From NCBI GenBank assembly GCA_015501055.1, contig JADNYV010000124.1, positions 45,892 through 109,891 on the forward strand: a stretch of 64,000 bases of DNA. The letters are read 5' to 3'. Below are positions 23,477 through 33,596 of the stretch, one piece after another (the first letter of the stretch is position 1; every line of letters begins with the position of its first letter). A model generated the notes under the pieces. That model did no database searches. It saw nothing but the letters and a program-made list of their open reading frames with translations, and had not been told where the DNA came from. This stretch comes from Mucidula mucida. Lineage: Eukaryota > Basidiomycota > Agaricomycetes > Agaricales > Physalacriaceae. Position numbers and translations under genes: made by a program.

Positions 23477-23516
23477 CCAAACAGGCCGCTGATTTTGGTG
23501 GCAAGGCCCGTACTCA
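23477..23516 (-). repeat. Right terminal inverted repeat
   Basis: Inverted partner of 19853-19892; outermost 15 bases identical. Confidence 0.88.
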
Positions 23517-24084
23517 GGGTATGGTTGTCCAGAGGCGGGAGTTGGATAAGGAGAGGGCACGCCATCGAGATGAGGTTGATAGCATGATGTTGTGGGCGTT
23601 CTGGATAGATTTTAGGCATCGAGAGAAGGAGGTTGCGGAGATGATGCAGCGGGGCGAAGCGACCTCGGCGAGTGCGAGGAAGATTTCTGAGAGGATCTCG
23701 TTTGGGATTGTGTCCATTTAAAGAGATTAAGGCAGATTTTGGGAGAGATGGAATGACTTCTCAAGTAAGTAATGTCAGTTCAGCATAAAGAGGTTGATGA
23801 AGAGATAAAATCATCTCCGAACGTTTTCAGTCGGAGATTGAATGCTCCGCCGGTAGATTGGTTTTCCCGCGCAGTCATTGTGCCCTAGTGAATGTCAAGA
23901 CACTCGCCGACGTTACTTAGTGGTATACCCACTAAGGTACTAACCCCCTGGAAGTTGTCGCCACAAATGGATTTTCCTCCTTTTAAGTACTATCCGCGCG
24001 TATATACTTATGAGACACCTCTGCAATCACGGTATTACTGTATCTCTTCCTTCTGACACCCACGTTCTGTTGCAAAGTCCACTC

Positions 24085-24588
24085 ATGTCGGGCAAAGTTC
24101 ACGTTGGGTCAGTCTGCGCTCCTGACGTGTCTCTTGAGGCCAAACTGAACGTTGTCATATCTAGAAATCTGGACTCGAATGCGAATGACGATGACTTGCG
24201 AGAGGTACATCTCGCCTCCATCCGCCTTGCGTTCTCATTTAAACTATCTCCTCGTTAGGCGTTTTCTGATTATGGCCATGTCCTTGATGTATTTCACGGT
24301 TTCTATTATATGTGCCGCTTCTCGCTGACGGTCGTTAGGTCACGATTATGCGTGATCACGAAACTGGACGCTCCCGCGGCTTCGGCTTCATCACGTACGG
24401 AACTGATTCGGAAGCCGTCACCGCAATACAGGAGCTCAACGAACAAGAGTTTCATGGAAAGCGCATCAGGGTAAATTTTGCCAATGCACAATCGGCGGGC
24501 GGCTTCAGGCATGACAACCATGGTTCGTCGTCTGAGCTATCTGATACGAACCTAACTCGTTTTTCACTTACCAGGTAGCTACGGGTGA
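24085..24588 (+). CDS. Small single-RRM RNA-binding protein, copy 2 (intact)
   Basis: Start ATG at 24085. Exons join as MSGKVHVG, then NLDSNANDDDLRE (after the acceptor ATCTAG near 24165), then AFSDYGHVLDV, then TIMRDHETGRSRGFGFITYG, VTAIQELNEQEFHGKRIRVN, and a short glycine-rich tail ending H-G-S-Y-G with TGA at 24586-24588. RNP2 is KVHVGNL and RNP1 is RGFGFITY, both good. About 105 residues: a single RRM with a short Gly tail, as in cold-inducible glycine-rich RNA-binding proteins, which bind mRNA in nucleus and cytoplasm. Four short introns. A TATA-like TATATACTTA lies near 24000. It is head-to-head with the broken F-box gene. Two decayed relatives lie at 13340 and 28599. Confidence 0.82.
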
Positions 24589-25144
24589 AAAGGACATAAT
24601 GGTTCACGACATAGGCGGCTTCACAACCAGATTTTGGATTCATTGCCTGTCGTCTCGTCATGCTCCTAGTACTTCCGGGTTCAGTTGTGTTGCCAGAATG
24701 CTGCTATTACTTTCACCATCTTATCATTCTCGTTGTAATGGATGTCTCCATTACCTGTATTAGTTAGCCCCAGATGAAAGAGGCTTCCTGTATTTCTCCA
24801 TTGATAGAAATTTTGAACACCTATCGCAGAAAGAAAGACTCCTCAACAACGGCGCCGACGCCGGTTTGGACAACTTGACGGGGACGATTAGCGTGCGAGA
24901 CATGACTGTCGATTTGCGGCTTCTCCATTATTTGACACAGTTGAGTCTGCCTTCCCTAGGATGACAGTCTACAAAGATTCCGTTGGTCGTGCTCATAACT
25001 TAACTGCATGTTCAAAAGATGTTTTGAGAGACACTCGTTTCGAGAGATAGAAAGCCGAGGGTAGTTGCCTGACATCCTCTAAACCAAACAACATCAGGCG
25101 CTGACCAAGAAACACGTCAGTTCCGAATCTCTCTCTCATCTACC
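24589..25144. other. 3' flank of RRM copy 2, duplicated sequence
   Basis: The stretch about 24700-24900 matches the flanks of the copia element (about 18586-18660) and the region about 29070-29230 after RRM copy 3. No gene. Confidence 0.5.
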
Positions 25145-26062
25145 ATGGCGGACTCTATCGTCGCCGAGCTGCGCAAAATACCGCCAGTAACGCGCTTCCT
25201 TACGCTCTCGTTAGTCGGCACTACCGTGCCCTACTTGCTGAATGTCATATCCCCGTACACGCTGTTGTACCATCCGAGTGCGGTCTTTGGAAAGCTGCAG
25301 GTACGTTCTTCTACCTATATGTTGCCATGTTCGCGCTGACGGCGTTTGGTAGATATGGCGCCTCTACACGAGTTTCTTCTTCGGGAGTGCGTTATCATGC
25401 ATTATCCATTGTCCACGACTAATCACAAATACTTATTAGGCGCCGGGATCAACTTTATATTCGAAGTTGCGATGCTGTAGTACGCCTTTTCTTTCCGTTC
25501 CCTTATAACATTTCATAACATTCGGTTCGTACACAGTCAAACAAGTAACACACTGGAAACATCATTTGGCAATAGCGCCGACCTCGCCTACCAGCTCTTC
25601 TTCGCCTGCATCCTCATTGTCACGCTTTCCACCCCGCTCGCGCCTTCCACATTCCTGCGGCCCCTCATGCATTGCCTCCAATATCTCTCATCCGCACGCG
25701 CACCCCCAGGCTCTTCGTCTTCGCTTTTCGGCGTTTTAACCGTGCCCGTCAAGTACCTCCCGTATACGATGCTGGGCTTGGAACTACTGATGGGTGGCCC
25801 GGCAGCAGTGGCGCGTGCAGCGGTAGGCACGATGGTGGGCCATTTGTGGTGGTGGCGAGTGTGGTCGGAAGGAGGAGCGGGAGGTGCAGCGTGGGCAAGA
25901 GCCCCGGCGGGTGTAAGGGCGTGGTTTTCGGCTAGTCCCGCGGTAGGTGGCGGGACGGCTGCGGGCGGGGTGCATGTATTCCCGCCGAGGAACAGGGAGC
26001 AGCCGAGGACAACGACCACTGGGTATAATTGGGGGTCGGGGCATCGGTTGGGTAATCAGTAG
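25145..26062 (+). CDS. Derlin (Der1-like) ERAD protein
   Basis: Rhomboid pseudoprotease of the ER membrane that helps retrotranslocate misfolded proteins to Cdc48/p97. ATG at 25145 gives MADSIVAELRKIPPVTRFLT. Exons are joined over three short introns (about 25301-25352, about 25388-25439, about 25482-25537). Segments: a first helix LVGTTVPYLLNVISPY, the conserved W-R in IWRLYTSFFF, GAGINFIFEVAMLY, SFGNSADLAYQLFFACILIV, then VPVKYLPYTMLGLELLMGG and VGTMVGHLWWW, and a Gly/Ala-rich cytosolic tail ending GHRLGNQ. Length and order are as in fungal Derlins. No rhomboid catalytic serine is expected or seen. The coding part is strongly GC-rich toward the 3' end. Confidence 0.88.
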
Positions 26063-27353
26063 CATGTGAGTGTAGTTTTAATGCTGTGTGAGGGTTGTGC
26101 TGATAACGTGGTAAGGTAGCTTCGTGGAAATGTAACATCAAAAGTCTTTTGCGCAAGCTGCGACCTCGTTTGTGTGGAACGTTTGGGTTAGCTTCGCACT
26201 CTCAAGGTACTGCAATGTTGTCGCCAACTTTTCTTTGCTATTCCTTGCCGTCCATCTCGACGACGTCCATTCTGGACGTTCATCTCTTTAGCGTTCCACT
26301 ACTTGAGCATTCCTTGTGCACATGGTAAATCAGAATGGCGATGGGAATTCTTGATAGCGGTGGTCTGGATCGCTTGCTAGCACCGACATCGCCAACAGAT
26401 TGGACGCCGTCGGTTCCCATAACGCTACCGTCGATAGCATCGTTGGTGCGATTTCACTGTCCATCTCGTCATCTCTGACCTACTCCGGCGGATGTATTTT
26501 AGTGAATTTGTAGTCGAACAATCCGACAGTTGCGCGAGCGTTATGCGTCATACGTGTCTGCGTATCATCCCGACTGTTAAATTAGAACAGTAGAAGGGTC
26601 AACTCTCAACAGCGGACGATTGTCTGGGCCTACAAGTGATTGTTCATACAAATGACTAGAACGCACTGGGCCGAGCGTATCGATTAGGATGTTCTTCAGA
26701 CTCGGTAGGTCGAGTGTAAGTCGTTCTTTCAGCACTTGTAAACAAACGCTTTCCAGCCCAGATCTCTTTGCATGCATGTTTGTTCTAGCCCATCTCGATT
26801 GCCATACTGTATTCGAGGAGGAAGATTATCATCCTCTTCTTCGTTGCGCAGCACGTTACTCCTCATGTCTAGCGATCCTCGCGTCAATGCCGACCGACAC
26901 ATACTTACCCCTTCATGGCCGCCCCACATCAGCGGCGGCGCGTTGTCGCCTTACGTCTATTTATAGGAGCTTCCCGCCCAATGACAGGCGGCAATGCCAC
27001 GCACCGGCGTTCTACAAGCGTTCTACCGTCACGATCCACACCACACCGTGGCATGTGTCCGCGTCCGCAGTCCTGCCCGTATACACGTTATCCCGTCGCT
27101 ACAATGACAAACACACGCCCGCTTCGCGCAATGTGGATCTCATTTTGACTGTTCTATGAAGATCGATGGAGCACGGGGGGGCATGTTGTTCCTGCCGGCG
27201 GCTGGGTAGTACGTTCCAAGGACGTACCCGGGCTCGATATATTATATATACCCCGCGCTACCCTGGCACGCGCGACTGTATTGAGGTTCTTTTCTATATC
27301 TTCCGCGTCGCTTTTGTCTATCTCCTACCACCATCTCCTTCTCGCTCTCTACG
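26063..27353. other. Intergenic with possible gene remnants
   Basis: On the minus strand near 26577-26930, segments such as LTLDLPSLKNILIDTLGPV look like a leucine-rich F-box tail, but no F-box start or splice model supports a gene. A TATA box (TATATTATATATA, about 27237-27250) serves the next gene. Confidence 0.4.
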
Positions 27354-27757
27354 ATGGCGACCGCGACGATGCCCATAACGCGCACAGGCAAGACATGCCA
27401 TTTCGCGCCTCCACCCCCCGCCGGCAAGTTTGCGTTTGCGCGTCTGAAGAGCGAGCACCGCGCGATGAGCGGTGTACATCTCGTGCGGCTTGCTGGTACG
27501 TCGTCTTCTTGCCTGTTCTTTATACGATTCTCATCACTCATCTCACAGACTCCGAGACGACGCATCCCGAGCTCATTACGCTGCACCTGTTCCGACATGA
27601 ATTCATCTCCATCTTTCGGCACGCGGGGAGCACGACGGTGCACCCCTCGGACCTGCGCATCTTGCAGGTTGTGGACGACGCTTCGACGCGGTATGAGGAG
27701 GAGCAGGGGGTCGTGTTTTTGGAGCGGCGTGTCGCGCTCGAGGGGATGCGGCGGTGA
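27354..27757 (+). CDS. Small conserved-looking hypothetical protein
   Basis: ATG at 27354 (MATATMPITRTGKTCHFAPP) and one intron (about 27494-27549, GTACGT...CTCACAG). Exon 1 ends SGVHLVRLA and exon 2 reads DSETTHPELITLHLFRHEF, FRHAGSTTVHPSDLRILQVV and ends LERRVALEGMRR. About 115 residues. A strong TATA box lies about 110 bases upstream and a pyrimidine-rich leader precedes the ATG, so it looks expressed. No domain recognised, no signal peptide or membrane helix. Confidence 0.5.
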
Positions 27758-28510
27758 ACCTCCAGGCTTGGCCTAACCCCACGTTACTGTATCTATTAGT
27801 ACCATCATCCATCTTTCTCGCTCCCACCTCTCCACCGTTTTGCCTCGCTCCGCCGATAGTCTTCGGCCGACGGCCCTCTTCAAGAATAAACCGTCACGAG
27901 AGGCGTTCGTACGGGGAAGGAGAACCAGCTTGGGCTTCTTTGGTATGCCGGGAGACCGCCGCTTTCTTCGCTGCGCAACGACATTTGGGGCTCAAGTGGG
28001 TGTTGTACGTACGTACAAGATGGTCTGGAATGGATTAGGATGTGCAGATCAGATGGAGAAGGGAAAGTGGGGGGGAGGGGAGGGGAGGGAGAAGCAGTGG
28101 AAGACTTAGATCCGATGTCAATGATACTTACCTCGTGACGAAACGCATTCTACCAAGCCTATTGTGGGAAAAGGGACTTGACCGTATAACCTCCGCGACG
28201 ACGGGCGAGTTTCTGATGAACCATTTCATCCTCTGGGTCTTGAGCAGACCACGATGATGGATGGGATAGAGGATGCACTATATGACATGCACTTTCTGAT
28301 ATGCGTCGGACTAGTACCGATATTGCGCAGCGAGGTCAGTATGGATGGCATGATACATATGTAAAGCAGCGCGCTCGCAGTCATCGAGGTAAATGTCACA
28401 TTTGGATGGCAGCTGCCAGACCTGAATTTTATCATTGTGCTTTTCGAACTCGTGAGCCACAAGCCGAGACATTGTGTTTGTCCTGTTGAAGCGGAAGCCG
28501 CAGATCGAGA
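27758..28510. other. Intergenic, nothing recognised
   Basis: Includes a G-rich run (GTGGGGGGGAGGGGAGGGGAGG near 28067-28088) on the plus strand. No gene seen. Confidence 0.4.
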
Positions 28511-28598
28511 GACACGCATATATAAGATACCTCTGCAATGGTAGACCTGTTTCACCTCTTTCTTCTGACATCCACACTCTGTTCAAGCGGACTAAATC

Positions 28599-29240
28599 AT
28601 GTCGGGCGTCTATCAAGTTCGTTTACTCTGCTGTCGCTTCTTGAGGCGGAATTGAATGTTATCTTGTCCAGCTATGTAAACAAGAGCACGGATGCGGAAT
28701 AGCTGTCAAAAGTGGGCTTTGTCTCTTTCCTCGTCGTGTGTTCTTATGTCATCTCAAGTTCTTTGCGCAATATGGTGAAGTCCTCAAGGTACGAGCTATG
28801 GTATGTATGTGGCGGTTCAACTATCAACAGTTGTGGTCCTCCCAGAGAAGGGGAACAGTACGGCTCCGTCATCCACCGAACCGAAGAGGAAGCGTCACTC
28901 AGAAGAGTTTAAATTGGATGAAAACCACCTCTTGGTTGTCTACCATCCTAGATCGAGGGTTTGTTGGCTGACTCTTGTGATTGCAAGTGATTTGATTATT
29001 TTTTATTTTGTCAGGGCCCTGATTCAGTTTAACCGCACTCCGTGTGAAGGTCGTTCTTCTCCTCTTTACATTCACTATTGGATCATTCTTGTTGTAGTCG
29101 TTGAATGTCTATTACCTGTATTTTTCAGTAGCGCCACATTGATTTTGTATCAAAATTGCTTGCACGGACTCATCAGAATGATTGGGGTGACGATTAGTGT
29201 GCAAGAAGGGTCTCGATATGGGGTGGCTGCTTCGACGGGA
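28599..29240 (+). pseudogene. RRM gene unit, copy 3, heavily decayed
   Basis: ATG at 28599 begins MSGVYQ, matching MSGKVHVG of the good copy. The first intron's GT is lost, an exon remnant NYVNKSTDAE runs into a stop at about 28700, and FFAQYGEVLK (RRM alpha-1/turn) is followed by a donor-like GTACGAG. The RNP1 exon is not recognisable. The promoter (TATATAAGATACCTCTGCAA near 28518) and the 3' flank (about 29070-29230) still match copies 1 and 2. Confidence 0.6.
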
Positions 29241-29599
29241 CGAACAGACTTGTGTGTATGTGAACCGGTCAGTGCGGAAGTGGGAGGTTGAGAATGGCGC
29301 CGGAGAAAAATGATCAAAGATTGACATTTGAGCTGGAATTTCGAGACGCGTCGGCGTTCGGATGACGAACAGGACCGTAACGGGGATAAACCCACAACTA
29401 CTTATAGATCCACCACACGGATAGGGCATATAGTACGCGGCTGTCTAAGAAGACTTGCCCAAATTGGCAGTCGATGGGATCACCTCAAGACAATGACTGT
29501 GCGAGACAAGAAAGTCAAACGACCGGCATAACGGAAGGCTTCAAAACTCCGACTAAGGACGTCCGGCTCCCAATGCCTACATTCTATTCATCCTGCTAT

Positions 29600-30720
29600 C
29601 AAACTCTTTTCGATGGCGCGTCCTATCCTACCGCCTTTGGAAATTCATACCTTCGTGATGCTTTATATGGCCGCGATGCTCACCCACTTCGGCACTCATC
29701 TCCGACAAGGACTTGAGCGACATGCGGATCCGACACCTGTGGATCGACTCCTCCTTGAATTTTACTTTGAACGGAGCCTCCCGCTACAGCACTTGCGCTC
29801 GCTAAACTTGGGGGGTTCACAGTTCCTCTGAATACGGTTTACTATTTGAATATCATCGCTGGAGAGCTGTGGATGCTAGCCCTGCCCTCTCGAGCTATAC
29901 GGGGAGGGTCGGGAGACGCTCATCCTACATTAGCTGTCATATACCGCGACTCTGTCCATCTCTCGTGGGGTTCTTTTCCTTCCCCGTCTCATCCTCCGGT
30001 TTTTGATTCGCTCAAAGCCAAGACGGCGCCTTGTTCTTGATCTCCATACTTGGCGGTGCGCGGACGGAAAGCGGATGGACGATGCGCGCTGGCAATGGCA
30101 GCTATCGCTAGGCTGCGCTGAGGACGTTTTGCGAGATCTCATCTGAGAATGAGCAGTTGCAATATTGGATTGCTGAAGAGTGGCATGTGGCGGGGTCGGC
30201 ATCAGGCAGTAGCGGAAGAGGTGAGGTTGGTGTATGAAGTGGTGGTTACCGTTGGAGGACACATGTCACCCGACTGTCACTTGTTCGTCAAGTTCAAACG
30301 GATGCCTTTCATACGTTTGGGATCACCATTTCTAGCATTTCAAAACGTATGAATAACACAACTTTGTCCGACGCAGGAGCGGCCTACGGCATCGACGTCT
30401 GCGTTTTTGCATCGCTCTGCGTGCACGCTCCATCTGCGCCTACGCTGCACGTCCTCAGTGGCGCGACCAGACCCTGGCGAATGTCAGTCTGCTGGGATCG
30501 GGGGATGCACATCAGGATCTTCTTGGCAGGATTTTGGAGTACGTCGCTAGGAAGCCAAGGAGTGCTGGGGCCAAAAAACAGCACTTGGGCGTATCACTTT
30601 ACAGACATTGACGGCGCAAATGGAGCTCTCTGAGCGTGAGCTTCTGATGCGCGTACAGTACTCGGATGGCGGGAGATGGGTGTTGAGATGTCGGAGTGTT
30701 GTAGGCTGTTTTTAAATCGA
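29600..30720 (+). pseudogene. F-box/LRR gene, decayed paralog of the 18784-23717 gene
   Basis: Segments match the F-box/LRR gene in order but in shifting frames: MRIRHLWIDSS and LEFYFERSLPLQHLRSLNLG near 29710-29810 (compare VDFYFERSVVLQHFHSLEGL), PVFDSLKAKTAPC near 30000, and DNA near 30470-30580 matching the region of the intact copy that codes DVSLLGSGDAHQDVPRTILE. No start, several stops. The gene lies on the opposite strand relative to the RRM neighbour compared with the other unit. Confidence 0.6.
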
Positions 30721-30866
30721 GACGCCACATATGTATTATCAGGTCAAAGACGCGGGATAGATCCAAGCTGGTATGTATTGTGGCGTTTATAATCGATTCT
30801 TGCTTCTGTGCACTAATGTTCTCTTATGAAATAGCGCTTGATTACACAACATGTGCGAGTCGTATA

Positions 30867-31121
30867 CTGTACTAACGCGACCGGATCTTCACGGCATGTT
30901 ACGCGTTATGATTGTGAACTAAATTACCAGTAGTTCATGCAGGGTCCATAGACCATATTGGGAGCCGCGGGAGGCGGCGGCGCGAGCCGCCGCGGCGAAA
31001 ATTTCCGCATTTGGGCTGATCCCGACAAAATTTACCGTTGTTACGCGTTATGGAAGCCGAATTAGTTCACTTCACGGGGCCCTGTGACGCGTTATGTGAA
31101 TTAACGGTCGCGTTAGTACAG
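30867..31121. mobile_element. MITE copy 1, TA target site (Tc1/mariner-like)
   Basis: 255 bp with perfect terminal inverted repeats CTGTACTAACGCGACCG / CGGTCGCGTTAGTACAG, flanked by TA on both sides (30865-30866, 31122-31123). It contains three copies of ACGCGTTATG (about 30901, 31043, 31087) and a perfect GC hairpin at 30974-30993. No coding capacity. A near-identical copy lies at 58925-59164. Confidence 0.9.
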
Positions 31122-31123
31122 TA

Positions 31124-31541
31124 TCGTGGCGCGTGTAACTAAACCTACGCGGACACAAGTCATCAATCTCCCTCGTCTTCTTGTATGCCTGTCTCTCCAC
31201 AGCGCCAAATGCTCATCTGCAATGCATATGATAAGGATGCGGAAAGCACATACAGCAGCAAGCGTTGGTCTTGGAACCTATGCAGCGTCCACTGGTATCC
31301 GGCCCCGAGACGATACTCAAGCGCTGGATGGAGGAAGATATCGTAAATGAAGTTTCGACGCCGTCGGTGAATGCGGCTTCTGGTTCGCTACCCGTAGCAT
31401 AATACCGCGCTAGTCATCGCCCATGGCAAGGCGAAATGGTGGGGAATCAGGTACGGCCCTCGGGTACGCCCATAACCGGGCATTGCTTCTTATTGGGGAA
31501 CGTCATCACTAAAAATACACCCTGCTTCTCTCCTCGGAACC
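31124..31541. other. Intergenic; promoter side of the thioesterase-fold gene
   Basis: No gene recognised. Confidence 0.4.
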
Positions 31542-32782
31542 ATGGCCGACTCTCTGCTCGACACGCTGTTGGGCGTCCTCAGGACGTTGTCCTCGCCGAC
31601 CAAATACGTGTTGGGGTTTCTGCTGCTGATGAATATCCGGTCGCTTCCTCTCGTGTGGCATTGTGCGTTATATGGCTTTTCCGGCTTGGTGACTGATGGC
31701 AATGCAGTCCGCGTCCTGCCCGAGTTTATCGCGTTCAAGTTACGGAAACGGCTGTTTGGATTGGCGCGGAAATTCAAGAGCATTGAGGCGCAGAGGGCGG
31801 CGTCGGAGGCGTGGTGGGATCGCGCGTCGCCCATTGGAAAGAAGCCGTTTGAGGCCGTGTTGCACTATGATTGTTTTGCTAGTGCGTGTCTGTCGCTCTG
31901 ATTTTACGTTATTACTTACCCTTTGTCGCAGCCATAGACGACTCGGACTTCAACCTGCATCTGAGCAACTCGTCGTACGCAAAGGCGCGTCCAATCTGCT
32001 TCCGATAGTCCGTCGGCTGACACGTCGTATTGCAGGCGCTTGATCCAATTCGTTTCCGATGGGCCATTATGTTTGTGCCCCAGCTATTCCGTGAAGACAT
32101 TGGCGGCGTCCTTCCTCTCGGTGGTAAGCCTCCCGATACCCATCTACTCGGCGTTCCCGACATGACCCATTACAGCTACGCACTTCCTGTTTATCCGCGA
32201 AATACCCATGCTCGTCTCCTACCAAGTCCGGATATACATCGCGTCCTGGGGCGACAAATGGGTGTGTATTCATCTATACCATGTTCTACGCGGCTGACGC
32301 AGGCATAGATGTACGCCTACGCGAAATTCGTCTCCAAAAGCAAAAAGCGCCCACAGAAAGCCTCCCCGGGGACGATCAGCACTATCACCGCGCCCACGCC
32401 ATCCACGAACACCCCGACAGATCTGCACGCGCTCGCGGCCAAGCTCGCGCAGGAAGATGAGCCTGACGGCGCGCTCGTGCATTGCATCTCCGTGTCCCAG
32501 ATGTGTTTTAAAATCGGGCGCGTCACTGTTCCGCCTGCGCTCATCCTGGCGTTGAATGGGTTCACGGCCAAGGACGGCCATGATCACAAGAACCCACCCA
32601 AGGCGTATGTGCAGCTACGGGAGATGGGGAAGGACCTCAAGGGCTTCTTGACGGGTGGTTGGAGGGCGGAGGAGGCGAGATGGTGGGAGGAGGAACTTGG
32701 TGGATCTGGTGGCGAGGTGAAGGAGAGGTTGAAGAATATGGAGGACATCAGGCTGGGCATGGAGAGCTTGAACGCGTATTGA
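31542..32782 (+). CDS. Thioesterase (hotdog) superfamily protein, THEM6-like
   Basis: ATG at 31542 gives MADSLLDTLLGVLRTLSSPT with a hydrophobic helix YVLGFLLLMNIRSLPLVWH, a likely membrane anchor. After an intron near 31880-31931 comes DDSDFNLHLSNSSYAKALD, the hotdog-fold signature (D-x-N-x-H-x-S-N). Then FRWAIMFVPQLFRED, then after an intron THFLFIREIPMLVSYQVRIY and IASWGDKW, then MYAYAKFVSK and a Ser/Pro/Thr linker, HCISVSQMCFKIGRVTVPPA, and an acidic helical C-terminus ending MESLNAY. Four exons plus a possible GC-AG intron at about 31985-32036. Related fungal and animal proteins (THEM6) are poorly understood ER proteins. An acyl-CoA substrate is inference. Confidence 0.78.
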
Positions 32783-33596
32783 GATTTTTTCGATACATCT
32801 ATATATTAGAATATTTGTAGACGTGATGTGGGATGATTAATATTTACATGGCTAACTTCTGAATCGTGTTGTTGGTCAGCTTGGCAGAGGTGCCGATAAG
32901 GATGCAGAGCATGACAGTTGTTACGGGCAGGCAGATTTCTACTGGCGCACTCGTACAACATTATTAGTGCCAACGTTAAGGACTACTTATAGGATCTGGA
33001 TCTTATCGTGAAAGGTATTTCCCCTCTGATGAATGCTCTCCCTCAAGACATGTCCGGCAGATTACGTTCTGAGGTTTCTAGTGCACGTCGTTCCCGTGTT
33101 AATTCCATTCGTATCTGTAACACGATACTACACGAATTGACGAGCAGAGTTTGTTTGCAGTTTCTCACGGTTCGTTTTTTTTCTCTACCCTCCATCTGGA
33201 AATTGTCTAACCACTCGACACATCTTCTCTACACCTCTCTTGGGTCGGAACTCTCAGGAGCTAATGCACGTTGGTCTATGTATTCGTGGAATCGGTTTCT
33301 TCTAGAGGTCTAACTATCATGAGTCTAGTGCTCTCCTGCTCAGCGCCCAATGCTAGAAGAAAAGAACCAAAGTAACCTGTAGTATTTTCCGAGGAGACAT
33401 GGCCATCGTCTCAAAGCTGAGGCACGATAGCCGAATAGTGCGATAGCGCTCTACTGGAGACTAGATTGCTCATGGTACCCAAGTATGCCCACTCGCAAAT
33501 TCTAAAATAGCACTGCGATGGCCAGCTTCCGTCGATTATCGGACGCTCAAGAAGATTAAAAGAGACATCCAGTCTGCGTAGGATCAGTATCATGCG
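32783..33596. other. Intergenic, nothing recognised
   Basis: A plus-strand open frame at 33008-33313 starts with a plausible ATG but shows no domain or compositional support. Confidence 0.4.

Larger units (their letters stand above)
19853..23516 (+). mobile_element. TIR DNA transposon, 3.66 kb, with 7-bp target duplication, unnamed class
   Basis: Left end begins TGAGTACGGGCCTTG at 19853; right end is the inverted copy ending at 23516. The inverted repeats match at about 35 of the first 40 positions. GGGTATG lies directly outside both ends (19846-19852 and 23517-23523). It carries one three-exon gene on the plus strand, a perfect foldback at 20001-20106 and a TATA-like box just after it. The host is an F-box gene whose two halves join in frame without it. 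A 7-bp duplication does not match hAT (8), Tc1/mariner (TA), CACTA (2-3), PIF/Harbinger (3), piggyBac (TTAA) or MULE (about 9); P-type elements (7-8) and Dada (6-7) come closest. Superfamily not assigned. Confidence 0.9.
18784..23717 (-). pseudogene. F-box/LRR protein gene split by a DNA transposon
   Basis: The 5' part, 23717 down to 23517, starts MDTIPNEILSEIFLALAEVA (F-box) and runs to SRLWTTIP. The 3' part, 19845 down to 18784, resumes ITHFDQSHFQTVLARSG, then WLAGKPTPLHADDLRELRI and a series of leucine-rich segments such as LCNLRTLALRSTLPLSVLEL and LPCLRTLDLHTS, and ends at QIQCGR. Between them sits the transposon 19853-23516 plus one copy of the 7-bp target repeat. The halves join in frame: 201 + 1062 bases, 420 residues, with no other lesion seen. 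Such proteins are substrate adaptors of SCF ubiquitin ligases, and this family is strongly expanded in Agaricomycetes. The insertion must be recent, because both halves are otherwise open. Confidence 0.88.

Noticed and set aside
19853..23516. Assignment of the transposon to the KDZ superfamily
   Set aside because: The motifs I associate with KDZ transposases (cysteine clusters, the conserved x-Y-D-I-G-C and H-A-Y-G-H segments) are absent. KDZ-type text appears only at 63.3-64 kb.
27758..28040. Plus-strand frames after the 27354 gene
   Set aside because: No domain, composition follows GC-rich 3' flank, and no splice logic.
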